DNA of 64,000 nucleotides from Mycolicibacterium chlorophenolicum. GTDB lineage: Bacteria; Actinomycetota; Actinomycetes; Mycobacteriales; Mycobacteriaceae. The DNA lies in NCBI RefSeq assembly GCF_001044235.1, contig NZ_JYNL01000048.1, forward strand, positions 1 through 64,000, given 5' to 3'. Below the pieces are notes generated by a model. It ran no database searches, was not told where the DNA came from, and saw nothing but the letters and a program-made list of their open reading frames with translations. A program made the position numbers and the translations under genes. Positions 48,668-56,627 of the stretch are shown here, one piece after another (the first letter of the stretch is position 1; every line of letters starts with the position of its first letter).

Positions 48668-50164
48668 ATGACCGTGGTTTCGTCTTCGAGGGATCTGGCC
48701 GGCAGCTGGATCGACGGCGCACCGGTGCGGACCGGCGGCGCCACACACACCGTGATCAACCCGGCGACCGGCGAGCCGGTGGCCGAGATGGCGCTGGCCT
48801 CGCCCGGCGACGTCGACCGCGCGGTCGGCTCGGCGCGGGCGGCGCTGCCCGGCTGGGCCGGGGCCACGCCGGCCGAGCGCTCGGCCGTGCTGGCGAAGCT
48901 GGCCACGCTCGCCGACGAGGCCGCCGACACACTTGTGGCCGAGGAGGTCAGCCAGACCGGCAAGCCCGTCCGGCTGGCCACCGAATTCGACGTCCCCGGC
49001 AGCGTCGACAACATCGACTTCTTCGCCGGCGCCGCCCGCCATCTCGAGGGCAAGGCATCGGGGGAGTACTCCGGCGATCACACGTCGTCGATCCGCCGCG
49101 AGGCCGTCGGCGTGGTCGCGACGATCACCCCGTGGAACTATCCGCTGCAGATGGCGGTGTGGAAGGTGTTGCCCGCGCTGGCCGCCGGCTGCAGCGTGGT
49201 GATCAAGCCCGCCGAGATCACCCCGCTGACCACGCTGACGCTGGCCCGGCTGGCCGGCGAGGCAGGTTTGCCGCCCGGTGTACTCAACGTGGTGACCGGC
49301 GCGGGCGCCGACGTGGGCACCGCGCTGGCCGGGCATCGCGACGTCGACATGGTGACGTTCACCGGGTCGACGGCCGTCGGGCGCAAGGTGATGGCCGCGG
49401 CCGCGGTGCACGGGCACCGCACCCAGCTCGAATTGGGCGGTAAGGCACCGTTCGTCGTGTTCGACGACGCCGATCTCGACGCGGCGATCCAGGGCGCGGT
49501 CGCCGGGTCGCTCATCAACACCGGGCAGGACTGCACCGCCGCCACCCGCGCGATCGTGGCCCGCGAGGTGTACGACGACTTCGTCGCCGGGGTCGCCGAG
49601 GTGATGGGCAAGATCGTCGTCGGCGACCCGCAGGATCCCGACACCGATCTCGGCCCGTTGATCACGCTGGCGCACCGGGCGAAGGTGGCCGACATGGTGG
49701 CGGGCGCGCCCGGCGAGGGCGGGCGCATCGTGACCGGCGGCGTGGCGCCGGAGGGACCGGGTTCGTTCTACCGGCCGACGCTGATCGCCGACGTGTCCGA
49801 GCAGTCCGAGGTGTACCGCGACGAGATCTTCGGCCCGGTGCTGACCGTGCGGTCGTTCACCGACGACGACGACGCGATCCGGCAGGCCAACGACACCGCC
49901 TACGGGCTCGCGGCCTCGGCGTGGACGCGCGACGTCTATCGCGCGCAGCGCGCGTCGCGGGAGATCCACGCCGGCTGTGTGTGGATCAACGACCACATCC
50001 CGATCATCTCGGAGATGCCGCACGGCGGATTCGGTGCGTCGGGCTTCGGCAAGGACATGAGCCAGTACTCGCTCGAGGAGTACCTGTCGATCAAGCACGT
50101 GATGAGCGATATCACCGGCGTGGTCGACAAGCCCTGGCACCGAACGATTTTCACCAAGCGCTGA
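48668..50164 (+). CDS. Aldehyde dehydrogenase, probable gamma-aminobutyraldehyde dehydrogenase
   Basis: A 498-aa NAD(P)-dependent aldehyde dehydrogenase. TITPWNYPLQMAVWKVLPAL, FTGSTAVGRKVM, LELGGKAPFVVF (catalytic Glu) and the catalytic Cys at about 289 (NTGQDCTAATR) are present. Similarity is to the aminobutyraldehyde/betaine aldehyde group. With the aminotransferase it would turn an amino-aldehyde to GABA or a related acid. The ATG is the likely start and has no clear ribosome binding site, so the message may be nearly leaderless. Confidence 0.87.
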   Translation: MTVVSSSRDLAGSWIDGAPVRTGGATHTVINPATGEPVAEMALASPGDVDRAVGSARAALPGWAGATPAERSAVLAKLATLADEAADTLVAEEVSQTGKPVRLATEFDVPGSVDNIDFFAGAARHLEGKASGEYSGDHTSSIRREAVGVVATITPWNYPLQMAVWKVLPALAAGCSVVIKPAEITPLTTLTLARLAGEAGLPPGVLNVVTGAGADVGTALAGHRDVDMVTFTGSTAVGRKVMAAAAVHGHRTQLELGGKAPFVVFDDADLDAAIQGAVAGSLINTGQDCTAATRAIVAREVYDDFVAGVAEVMGKIVVGDPQDPDTDLGPLITLAHRAKVADMVAGAPGEGGRIVTGGVAPEGPGSFYRPTLIADVSEQSEVYRDEIFGPVLTVRSFTDDDDAIRQANDTAYGLAASAWTRDVYRAQRASREIHAGCVWINDHIPIISEMPHGGFGASGFGKDMSQYSLEEYLSIKHVMSDITGVVDKPWHRTIFTKR

Positions 50165-50167
50165 GTC

Positions 50168-50230
50168 CCGCGGAATAGCATTCCTGGTCGTGATCCGCGC
50201 CGGATCGCAGCCCGGAATGCGCTTCCGCGG
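50168..50230. repeat. Intergenic inverted repeat between the aldehyde dehydrogenase and USP genes
   Basis: CCGCGGAATAGCATTCC and GGAATGCGCTTCCGCGG pair with two mismatches around a loop that itself contains GATCCG-CGC-CGGATC. It lies between convergent stops and shares GCATTCC/GGAATGC with the repeat at 46563. Confidence 0.65.
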
Positions 50231-50243
50231 CGGTTCGTGGACG

Positions 50244-51101
50244 TCAGTCGCGCGGCACCACGATCACCGGCACGTCCACCCCGGCGAGGATGCGCGCGGC
50301 CGTCGACCCCAGGAAGATGCGGCGCGGCGCGGCGAACCGGGACGAGCCCACGACCAGCAGGTCGCCGTCGTCCCAGTTGAGCTTCTTCAGCGCCGACTCC
50401 AGCGTCATGCCGTCGGCGACCAGTGACTCGATCTCCGGCGAGTCGGGCAGCGCGCGCGCCGCGACGGCGAGGTTCTCCTCGGCCGCGGCGACCTGCAGCT
50501 GGCGCACCTCCCGCGCGCTGCCCGCCTCGGCGAGGTTCTCCGCCGACACCAGCGACAGCATGCGGATGCCCAGACCGGCCGCGCTGGCGAGTGTGATCGC
50601 GAACGGCAGCGGGTTGTCGTCGCCCGGCTTGGTCGGCACCGCGGCGGTCACCGCCGCGAACGCCTCGTCCGGATCCTCGGCGTAGCCGCGCGGGGCCAGC
50701 GCCACCGGGATCGGCGAGGAGTGCAGCAGCGCCCCGGTGACCGGGCCGATGGTGTGCCTGCCGAAGAATCCGTCGCGCGCGCCGCCGACCACGATGAGGT
50801 CCGACGACTTCTCCTCGGCGAACCCGATCAGCGTCTGCGCGAACGACTCTCCGACGGTCACCGACGATCCGGCGCGCACACCGTCGCGCGCCAGCGTGGC
50901 CACCGCGCCGGCCACCCACTGCTCGCCCCGCTCCACGAGCAGACGCTGGTATTCCATGCGCCCGGGATGGCCGTCGGGCAGTTCTTCGCGCACCACCAAC
51001 AGGACGTCGACGCTGGCGTCGAAGGTCCGCGCGAGCGCACTGGCCAGCGCGACGCCGTCGTCGCCGGTCGGGGTGGCAAGGTAGCCGACGGTCAGATGCA
51101 T
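50244..51101 (-). CDS. Universal stress protein (tandem USP domains)
   Basis: A 285-aa protein of two USP domains (residues 1-135 and 160-285). ATP-site segments are VVGGARDGFFGRHTIGPVTG and VVGSSRFAAPRRIFLGSTAA. Such proteins bind nucleotide and adjust metabolism in stress. It lies 9 bp downstream of the APC permease stop on the same strand and is probably translated with it, as often seen for transporter-USP pairs. Confidence 0.88.
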   Translation of the reverse strand: MHLTVGYLATPTGDDGVALASALARTFDASVDVLLVVREELPDGHPGRMEYQRLLVERGEQWVAGAVATLARDGVRAGSSVTVGESFAQTLIGFAEEKSSDLIVVGGARDGFFGRHTIGPVTGALLHSSPIPVALAPRGYAEDPDEAFAAVTAAVPTKPGDDNPLPFAITLASAAGLGIRMLSLVSAENLAEAGSAREVRQLQVAAAEENLAVAARALPDSPEIESLVADGMTLESALKKLNWDDGDLLVVGSSRFAAPRRIFLGSTAARILAGVDVPVIVVPRD

Positions 51102-51110
51102 GGCGGTTCC

Positions 51111-52622
51111 TCAGTAGACGTCGGGTACTTGGACTTCGGTGGATGCGTTGAGCGTCTCGCCCCGGAAGAAGCGTTTCGTGCCGAACGCGAAGCACGCCAG
51201 CATCAGCGGGATGCCGAGCACCAGCATGCCGACCCCCAGCACGAACACCCCGCCGATGGGACCGAACGCGGTGTAGCCGTAGTCCGGCGCGATCATGTCC
51301 TTGGCGCTGATCACGAACGCCGCCGCCATCGCGAGGCCGCCCAGCAGCGGGAAGATGCCGCGGAAGAAGAGGTTTCGCACCGAGCTGAACAGCGTCCGGC
51401 GGAAGTACCAGACGCAGGCGAACGCGGTGATGCCGTAGTAGAACGCGACCGCGAGTCCGAGGGAGGCCACCGAGTCGGCGAGGGCGTTCTCCGACAACAC
51501 TTTCAGCAGCAGGTAGAAGAACAGCGCGGCCAGACCCATCACGATCGTGCCGAACGCCGGCGTCATGTAGCGCGGATGCACGTTGGCGAACCGCTTCGGG
51601 ATGGCTTCGTAGACGGCCATCGACAGCGTGCCGCGCGCGGTGGGCAGGATGGTGGTCTGCGTCGACGACAGCGCCGACACCGAGACGGTGAGCAGCAGCG
51701 CGGACGCGGCGATCGTGCCCGCCACCGGTTCGCCGAGCACGGTGAGCACGTCGTCGGAGTTCATCGCGTTGTTCAGCCCGATACCGACCTCACCGAATCC
51801 GGCGAACGACTGCAGTGCGTAAGCCACCAGCACATAGGTGCACACCAGGATCAGCGTGGTGATGACCGCGGCGATGCCCGGCGTCCGGCCGGGATCCTTG
51901 GTCTCCTCACCGACGGCCAGGCACGCGTCCCAGCCCCAGTAGATGAAGATGCACAGGATCACCGCCGCGGCGATCGACGACGTGTCCAATCCGCTGGGCC
52001 ACAGCCACGACAGCTGAGGGCTGATCGCCTGCGCGCCAGCGGTTCCGGAGAACACCCGAACCAGCGCGATGACGCTGACGATGATCAGCACGCCGAACTG
52101 CACGGCGATCAGGATGTTCTGCACCCGCTCGCTGACGACGATGCCGCGGGCCGACACCAGCGTCATCGAGACGATGAAGAAGCATCCCAATCCGACTGTG
52201 GCGAAAGTGTTGTCGGCCAGATCGTCGAGGCCGAGGAAGTTGTACAGGTAGATCGCCGCGATCTCGGCGACGTTGGCCAGCACGATGATGGCCGACACGG
52301 CCAGCCCCCAGCCACCGATCCAGCCGATCCACGGGCCGAAAGCCTTGGTGCCCCAGGTGAACGTCGTGCCGCAGTCCGGGGTCTCCTGCGAGAGCTCCTT
52401 GTAGGCGAACGCCACCAGCAGCATCGGGATGAACGCCAGCACGAACATCGACGGCGCCTTCTCGCCGACCTCCAGAACGACGTAGCCGAGCGTGGCGGCC
52501 AGGCTGTAGGCCGGCGCCACCGCCGCCAGACCGATGACGACGTTGCCGACGAGGCCGAGCGCACCGGCCTGCAGCCCCTTGCTGCCGACAGCAGGGGTCG
52601 ACGGTTCGGAGGTGATTGCCAT
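51111..52622 (-). CDS. APC family amino acid/polyamine permease 1
   Basis: A 503-aa transporter with about 12 membrane helices. GALGLVGNVVIGLAAVAPAYSLA and TTFTWGTKAFGPWIGWIGGWG are features of the amino acid-polyamine-cation permease group (cited by part here). The substrate is inferred from nearby aminotransferase and aldehyde dehydrogenase genes. It is followed by the USP gene and preceded by a second APC gene on the same strand. Confidence 0.87.
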   Translation of the reverse strand: MAITSEPSTPAVGSKGLQAGALGLVGNVVIGLAAVAPAYSLAATLGYVVLEVGEKAPSMFVLAFIPMLLVAFAYKELSQETPDCGTTFTWGTKAFGPWIGWIGGWGLAVSAIIVLANVAEIAAIYLYNFLGLDDLADNTFATVGLGCFFIVSMTLVSARGIVVSERVQNILIAVQFGVLIIVSVIALVRVFSGTAGAQAISPQLSWLWPSGLDTSSIAAAVILCIFIYWGWDACLAVGEETKDPGRTPGIAAVITTLILVCTYVLVAYALQSFAGFGEVGIGLNNAMNSDDVLTVLGEPVAGTIAASALLLTVSVSALSSTQTTILPTARGTLSMAVYEAIPKRFANVHPRYMTPAFGTIVMGLAALFFYLLLKVLSENALADSVASLGLAVAFYYGITAFACVWYFRRTLFSSVRNLFFRGIFPLLGGLAMAAAFVISAKDMIAPDYGYTAFGPIGGVFVLGVGMLVLGIPLMLACFAFGTKRFFRGETLNASTEVQVPDVY

Positions 52623-52682
52623 GCGCGCAATATACGGTCCTGCGAGCCTCCTGGCAGGGCAGTGCGAAAAACCTGTGAGCCG

Positions 52683-54404
52683 TCAGCTCTTGGTGTACTC
52701 CTGGCCGGTCAGCGGGTCGATCGCCTTCTCGCCGGGCGGCAGGTTGGACAGATCCTTGGCGATGATCGTGGGCACGTCGCCGGCGTCGGGCAGACCGAAG
52801 CGGGGCACCGCCGCCTCCTGGTCGGGCACCGTCTCCAGCACGAGGTCGTGACTGCGACGGGGCAGCGTGACGCCCTTGAAGAAGTCGGGCGACATGAACC
52901 GCCAGACCACCATCAGCACCAGGCCCAGGACAAGCGCGCCGATGCCCACCACCGCGACGGCGCCGACGCCGAAGATGGTCACGTTGTTGCCGTCGTCGTC
53001 GGTGAGCCAGTCCGGCTTGGCGTACTGCAGCAGGCCGTAGACGAAGACCACGAGGAGCACGATGCCGCCCAGCAGCGGCACCACCCCGCGCATCACCAGG
53101 TCACGGGTGTTGCGCGTCAACGTCTTTCGGTAGAACCAGACGCAGGCGAAGCCGGTCAGCCCGTAGTAGAAGGCGATCATCAGGCCGACCGAGCCGATGA
53201 GCGCGGTCAGCAGGTTGGTGCTGATCACGGTGAACAGCACGTAGAAGATCGCCGACACCACGCCCATCGCGATGGTCGACGTGGTCGGGGTCAGGTAGCG
53301 CCGGTGGATCTTGGCGAACGATTCGGGCAGGGCGCGGTAGACGCCCATCGACAGCGTGGTGCGTGCGGTCGGCAGGATCGTGGTCTGCGTGGACGCCGAC
53401 GCCGAGGTCAGGATGGACGCCGATAGCAGCAGCATCCCGATGTGCCCGAGAGCGCTGTCGCCGAACAGATCCGGTCCGATCGCGGCGAACACGTCGGCCG
53501 AGTTGTCCGGGTTGCCCAGCCCGATCCCGTCGGTGCCGACACCGGCGAACGCGACGGCCGCGACGCTCACCAGCGCGTAGGTGGCCAGCAGCAGGAAGGT
53601 CGAGATGACGGCGGCCCTGCCGGGGGTGCGGCCGGGGTCGTCGGACTCCTCGTTGCACGCGACGGCGGTGTCCCAGCCCCAGTAGATGAAGATCGTGGTC
53701 AGGACCGCCGGCGCGATGACGGTGCTGAAGTCCAGTCCGCCGGGCCAGAACCAGGACAGCGACGGCATCAGCGAGTAGCTCTCGGCGGTGCGGGTGTACA
53801 CCTTGACCAGCGCGACGATCGACAGTCCGATCAGCACGACCACCTCGATGCCCAGCAGCGCGTATTGCAGGCGCGCCGACACCTCGATGCCGCGGTAGCA
53901 GATGTAGGTCATCACCGCGATCCAGATGACACCGGCGACGGTGGACCAGAACGTGCTGTCAGACAGCGTGGCCGCCGAGTCCCAGCCGAGGTCCCCGGCG
54001 AAGGTGAAGGAGTACGCCCCGGCGATCTGCGCGAGGTTGGCCATCACGATGACGTCGGCGGCGATGATGCCCCAGCCGCCCAGCCAGCCGACGACCGGGC
54101 CGAAGGCGCGCGACGCCCAGGTGAAGGTCGTGCCGCAGTCCGGTTCGGCCTTGTTGAGTTCCTGGTAGGCGACCGCGATCAGGTACATCGGGATGAAGGA
54201 GATCAGCACGATGGCAGGCGCCTTCACCCCGGACAGCAGCGCGCCACCGCTGGCGATGATCAGGCCGAGCGTGGCGGCCAGGCTGTAGGCCGGCGCCGTC
54301 GAGGCCATCCCCACCACGATGCTGGAGACCAGGCCGAGGGCGCCGCCCTTGAGTCCCTTGCTCTCCACGGTCCCCTCGCCGTGAATCACTTCGTGCTTGA
54401 CCAC
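52683..54404 (-). CDS. APC family amino acid/polyamine permease 2
   Basis: A 573-aa permease with about 12 helices and a long hydrophilic C-terminal tail (about 60 residues, ending LPPGEKAIDPLTGQEYTKS). It is a paralogue of the downstream gene (shared TTFTW and WGWDTAVACNEESDDPGRTPG segments). A GTG start at 54404 with GAGGAGGG a few nt before it is more convincing than the longer ATG frame. It probably heads the APC2-APC1-USP operon. A long inverted repeat lies upstream. Confidence 0.85.
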   Translation of the reverse strand: MVKHEVIHGEGTVESKGLKGGALGLVSSIVVGMASTAPAYSLAATLGLIIASGGALLSGVKAPAIVLISFIPMYLIAVAYQELNKAEPDCGTTFTWASRAFGPVVGWLGGWGIIAADVIVMANLAQIAGAYSFTFAGDLGWDSAATLSDSTFWSTVAGVIWIAVMTYICYRGIEVSARLQYALLGIEVVVLIGLSIVALVKVYTRTAESYSLMPSLSWFWPGGLDFSTVIAPAVLTTIFIYWGWDTAVACNEESDDPGRTPGRAAVISTFLLLATYALVSVAAVAFAGVGTDGIGLGNPDNSADVFAAIGPDLFGDSALGHIGMLLLSASILTSASASTQTTILPTARTTLSMGVYRALPESFAKIHRRYLTPTTSTIAMGVVSAIFYVLFTVISTNLLTALIGSVGLMIAFYYGLTGFACVWFYRKTLTRNTRDLVMRGVVPLLGGIVLLVVFVYGLLQYAKPDWLTDDDGNNVTIFGVGAVAVVGIGALVLGLVLMVVWRFMSPDFFKGVTLPRRSHDLVLETVPDQEAAVPRFGLPDAGDVPTIIAKDLSNLPPGEKAIDPLTGQEYTKS

Positions 54405-54422
54405 GGGGCCCTCCTCGGTCGA

Positions 54423-54466
54423 AATCAGTCGGAATCGGTTGTGAACCCGATCACTATTGACTGATT
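54423..54466. promoter_or_regulatory. Inverted repeat in the APC2/sigJ divergent region
   Basis: AATCAGTC and GACTGATT, perfect 8-bp arms 28 nt apart, in the 127-bp gap between the APC2 start and the sigJ start. It could be an operator for APC2, though no regulator is known for it. Confidence 0.4.
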
Positions 54467-54483
54467 CCGTCGATTCAGCAACC

Positions 54484-54508
54484 TCACAGCTTCGGATTTC
54501 GTTGCGTT
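54484..54508 (+). promoter_or_regulatory. Weak ECF41-like promoter before sigJ
   Basis: TCACA-N16-CGTT lies 23 bp before the sigJ ATG and partly resembles the ECF41 promoter TGTCACA-N16-CGTC (five of seven positions in the -35, three of four in the -10). It would allow autoregulation of sigJ. Chance resemblance is possible. Confidence 0.35.
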
Positions 54509-54531
54509 CGGTGGGTACTACGCTCGATGTC

Positions 54532-55440
54532 ATGACCGCGCGGGTCGAGGAGTTCGAAGAACTGCGCCCCTACCTGCTCGCCGTGGGCTATCGCCTCACC
54601 GGCACGTTCGCCGACGCCGAGGACGTCGTGCAGGACGCGTGGCTGCGCTGGTCGGCGCACCGTGCCACCCGGGCTGATACCGCGATCGTCGATCTGCGGG
54701 CCTGGCTCACGACGGTGGTCAGCCGGTTGGCGCTCGACCGGCTCCGGTCGGCGGCCCGCCGGCGTGAGACGTACGCCGGCACCTGGCTGCCCGAGCCGGT
54801 GGTGACGACGCTCGACGGCGACGATCCGCTGGCCGCCGTGGTGGCCGGGGAGGACGCCCGCTTCGCGGCGATGGTGGTGCTGGAGAATCTGACGCCCGAC
54901 CAGCGGGTGGCGTTCGTGCTGCACGACGGATTCGCGGTGCCCTTCGACGAGATCGCCGACGTGCTCGGTGCGACGCCCGCCGCGGCGAGGCAGCTCGCGT
55001 CGCGGGCGCGGCGCGCCGTCTCTGCGGCGCCGCCGCCGGCCGCTGAGCACGACGAGGTGGTCGGTGCGTTGATGGCGGCGATGGCGGCCGGCGATCTGGA
55101 GGCGGTGGTGGCGCTGCTGCATCCCGACGTCACGTTCACCGGCGACGCGAACCGGCGGGCGCCGACGGCCCCGCAGGTCATCCGCGGCAGGGACAAGGTG
55201 GCGCGGTTCCTGCTCGGGCTGGCGCGCCGCTATGGGGCGCGGCTGTTCACCAGCGGCGAGCTCGGGTTGGTCAACGGCGAGCTGGGCGTCTTCTCCCGGG
55301 GTGACGACGGGGATGCGCACGGGCCCGCGATCGCACCCCGGATCCAGGCGTTGACGGTGCGCGACGGGCGGGTGGTGGCGGTCTACGACATCGCCAACCC
55401 GGACAAGTTCACCGGTTCGCCGCTGCGCACCACGCAGTGA
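54532..55440 (+). CDS. sigJ: ECF41-group RNA polymerase sigma factor SigJ
   Basis: A 302-aa ECF sigma factor with an extra C-terminal SnoaL-like domain. Sigma2 spans residues 1-75 (AEDVVQDAWLRW), the ECF41 linker motif WLPEPV is near 85, sigma4 is 110-160 (FDEIADVLGATPAAARQLASRAR), and the C-terminal regulatory domain ends with the group's NPDK motif (DIANPDKF). No anti-sigma gene is needed in this group because the fused domain regulates activity. It follows the Rv3329-like region as in Mtb (Rv3328c). Its 3' end overlaps the convergent oxidoreductase gene by 58 bp. Confidence 0.93.
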   Translation: MTARVEEFEELRPYLLAVGYRLTGTFADAEDVVQDAWLRWSAHRATRADTAIVDLRAWLTTVVSRLALDRLRSAARRRETYAGTWLPEPVVTTLDGDDPLAAVVAGEDARFAAMVVLENLTPDQRVAFVLHDGFAVPFDEIADVLGATPAAARQLASRARRAVSAAPPPAAEHDEVVGALMAAMAAGDLEAVVALLHPDVTFTGDANRRAPTAPQVIRGRDKVARFLLGLARRYGARLFTSGELGLVNGELGVFSRGDDGDAHGPAIAPRIQALTVRDGRVVAVYDIANPDKFTGSPLRTTQ

Positions 55441-56585
55441 GTTCCGCTGTAGACGGTCGGCATGCACTTCTGGCAGTGCACACACAGACCCTCGGTGGCC
55501 GTCCCCTCGCGAAATCTGTTGATCAGGTCGGGTTCTCGCAACAGTGCCCGGGCCATCGCGACGAACGCGAAGCCGTCCTCGAGCGCCGCGGTCACGGTGT
55601 CCATCCGGTTGATGCCGCCCAGCAGGATCAGTGGCATCGACAGTGCCGCCCGGAACTGGCGGGCCTGTGGGGCGAAAAACGCCTCGGTGAAAGGGTATTC
55701 GCGGAACATGCGCTTGCCGATGAGTCGCAGTCCGAGCCCGACCGCGCGTGGCTGGGACGCGATGAAATCGTCGAGCGGGACATCTCCGCGGAAGTAGTAC
55801 ATCGGGTTGGCCAGTGAGCTTCCGCCGGTCAGCTGCAGCGCGTCGAGATGTCCGTCGCTCTCCAGCAGCCGCGCGGTGGGCAGGCTGTCGGTGAGCCAGA
55901 AGCCCTTGCGCACACCGTCGTCCATGTTGAACTTCGCGGTGACGGCGACGGTGTCGCCGACCGTGCGGCGCACCCGCTCGGCGACCCGGCGCGCGAGTTC
56001 GGCCCGACGGGCGGTGTCGCCGCCGTAGCGGTCCGTGCGCCGGTTGAGGTTGGGGCTGAAGAACGAGCTGAGCAGATAGCCGTGCCCCATGTGGATCTCG
56101 ATCGCGTCGAACCCGGCGTCCACGGCATGTGCTGCGGCAGCGCCGAAGTCGTCGACGACCCCGTCGAGTTGGTGAGCCGTCGCGGCACGGACCACACCCA
56201 TCGCCGGCGCGCTGAGCCGGGTGGACGGCGCCAGCGTGGACGCCCGGTTGGACAGCGTGTTGGCCACCAGTCCGGCGTGGCCGATCTGGGCGCACGCCAG
56301 TGCCCCTTCTGCGTGGACGGCGTCGGTGAGAGTGCGCAACTGCCGGGCACGTTCGGCGTCGAGGACGATCGTGTCACGGTGCACCCGGCCGCCGGGGGAG
56401 ACCGCGCAGTAGGCCACCGTGGTCATCGCCGCGCCGCCGCGGGCCACCTCGGCGTGAAAGTCCACGAGCGCCGCACTGACCTGTCCGCGGGGCATCACGC
56501 CCTCGAAGGTGGCGGCCTTGATGAACCGGTTCTTCAGCGTCAGGGGGCCGAGGGTCGCCGGGCGGAATGCTTGTATCGATGCCAT
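55383..56585 (-). CDS. NADH:flavin oxidoreductase (old yellow enzyme family) of the SigJ cluster
   Basis: A 400-aa flavin barrel closely related to the paralogue at 27.3-28.5 kb (ATLGPLTLKNRFIKAATFEG, QIGHAGLVANTLSNR, IEIHMGHGYLLSSFFSP, VTAKFNMDDG). The C-terminus again has CVHCQKCMPTVYSGTHC. It sits between sigJ and an epimerase gene, in the oxidoreductase position typical of ECF41 loci. A palindrome overlaps its start. An ATG 6 nt upstream (56591) is an alternative start. Confidence 0.87.
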   Translation of the reverse strand: MASIQAFRPATLGPLTLKNRFIKAATFEGVMPRGQVSAALVDFHAEVARGGAAMTTVAYCAVSPGGRVHRDTIVLDAERARQLRTLTDAVHAEGALACAQIGHAGLVANTLSNRASTLAPSTRLSAPAMGVVRAATAHQLDGVVDDFGAAAAHAVDAGFDAIEIHMGHGYLLSSFFSPNLNRRTDRYGGDTARRAELARRVAERVRRTVGDTVAVTAKFNMDDGVRKGFWLTDSLPTARLLESDGHLDALQLTGGSSLANPMYYFRGDVPLDDFIASQPRAVGLGLRLIGKRMFREYPFTEAFFAPQARQFRAALSMPLILLGGINRMDTVTAALEDGFAFVAMARALLREPDLINRFREGTATEGLCVHCQKCMPTVYSGTHCVVRSGEPVNLSGLAMS

Positions 56586-56593
56586 TGGCATCG
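56577..56593. promoter_or_regulatory. Palindrome overlapping the oxidoreductase start codon
   Basis: CGATGCCA-T-TGGCATCG is a perfect inverted repeat covering the first codons of the minus-strand oxidoreductase gene and lying 35 bp before the divergent epimerase start. It is a good operator candidate, possibly for a nearby TetR protein. Confidence 0.45.
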
Positions 56594-56627
56594 TAATGTA
56601 GCACCCGCGGGCGAGGAGGCGGGAACA

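Noticed and set aside
50721..53426. A 901-codon plus-strand frame opposite the permeases
   Set aside because: It is rich in His, Arg, Asp and Gln in a repetitive way, an antisense effect of membrane-protein codons.
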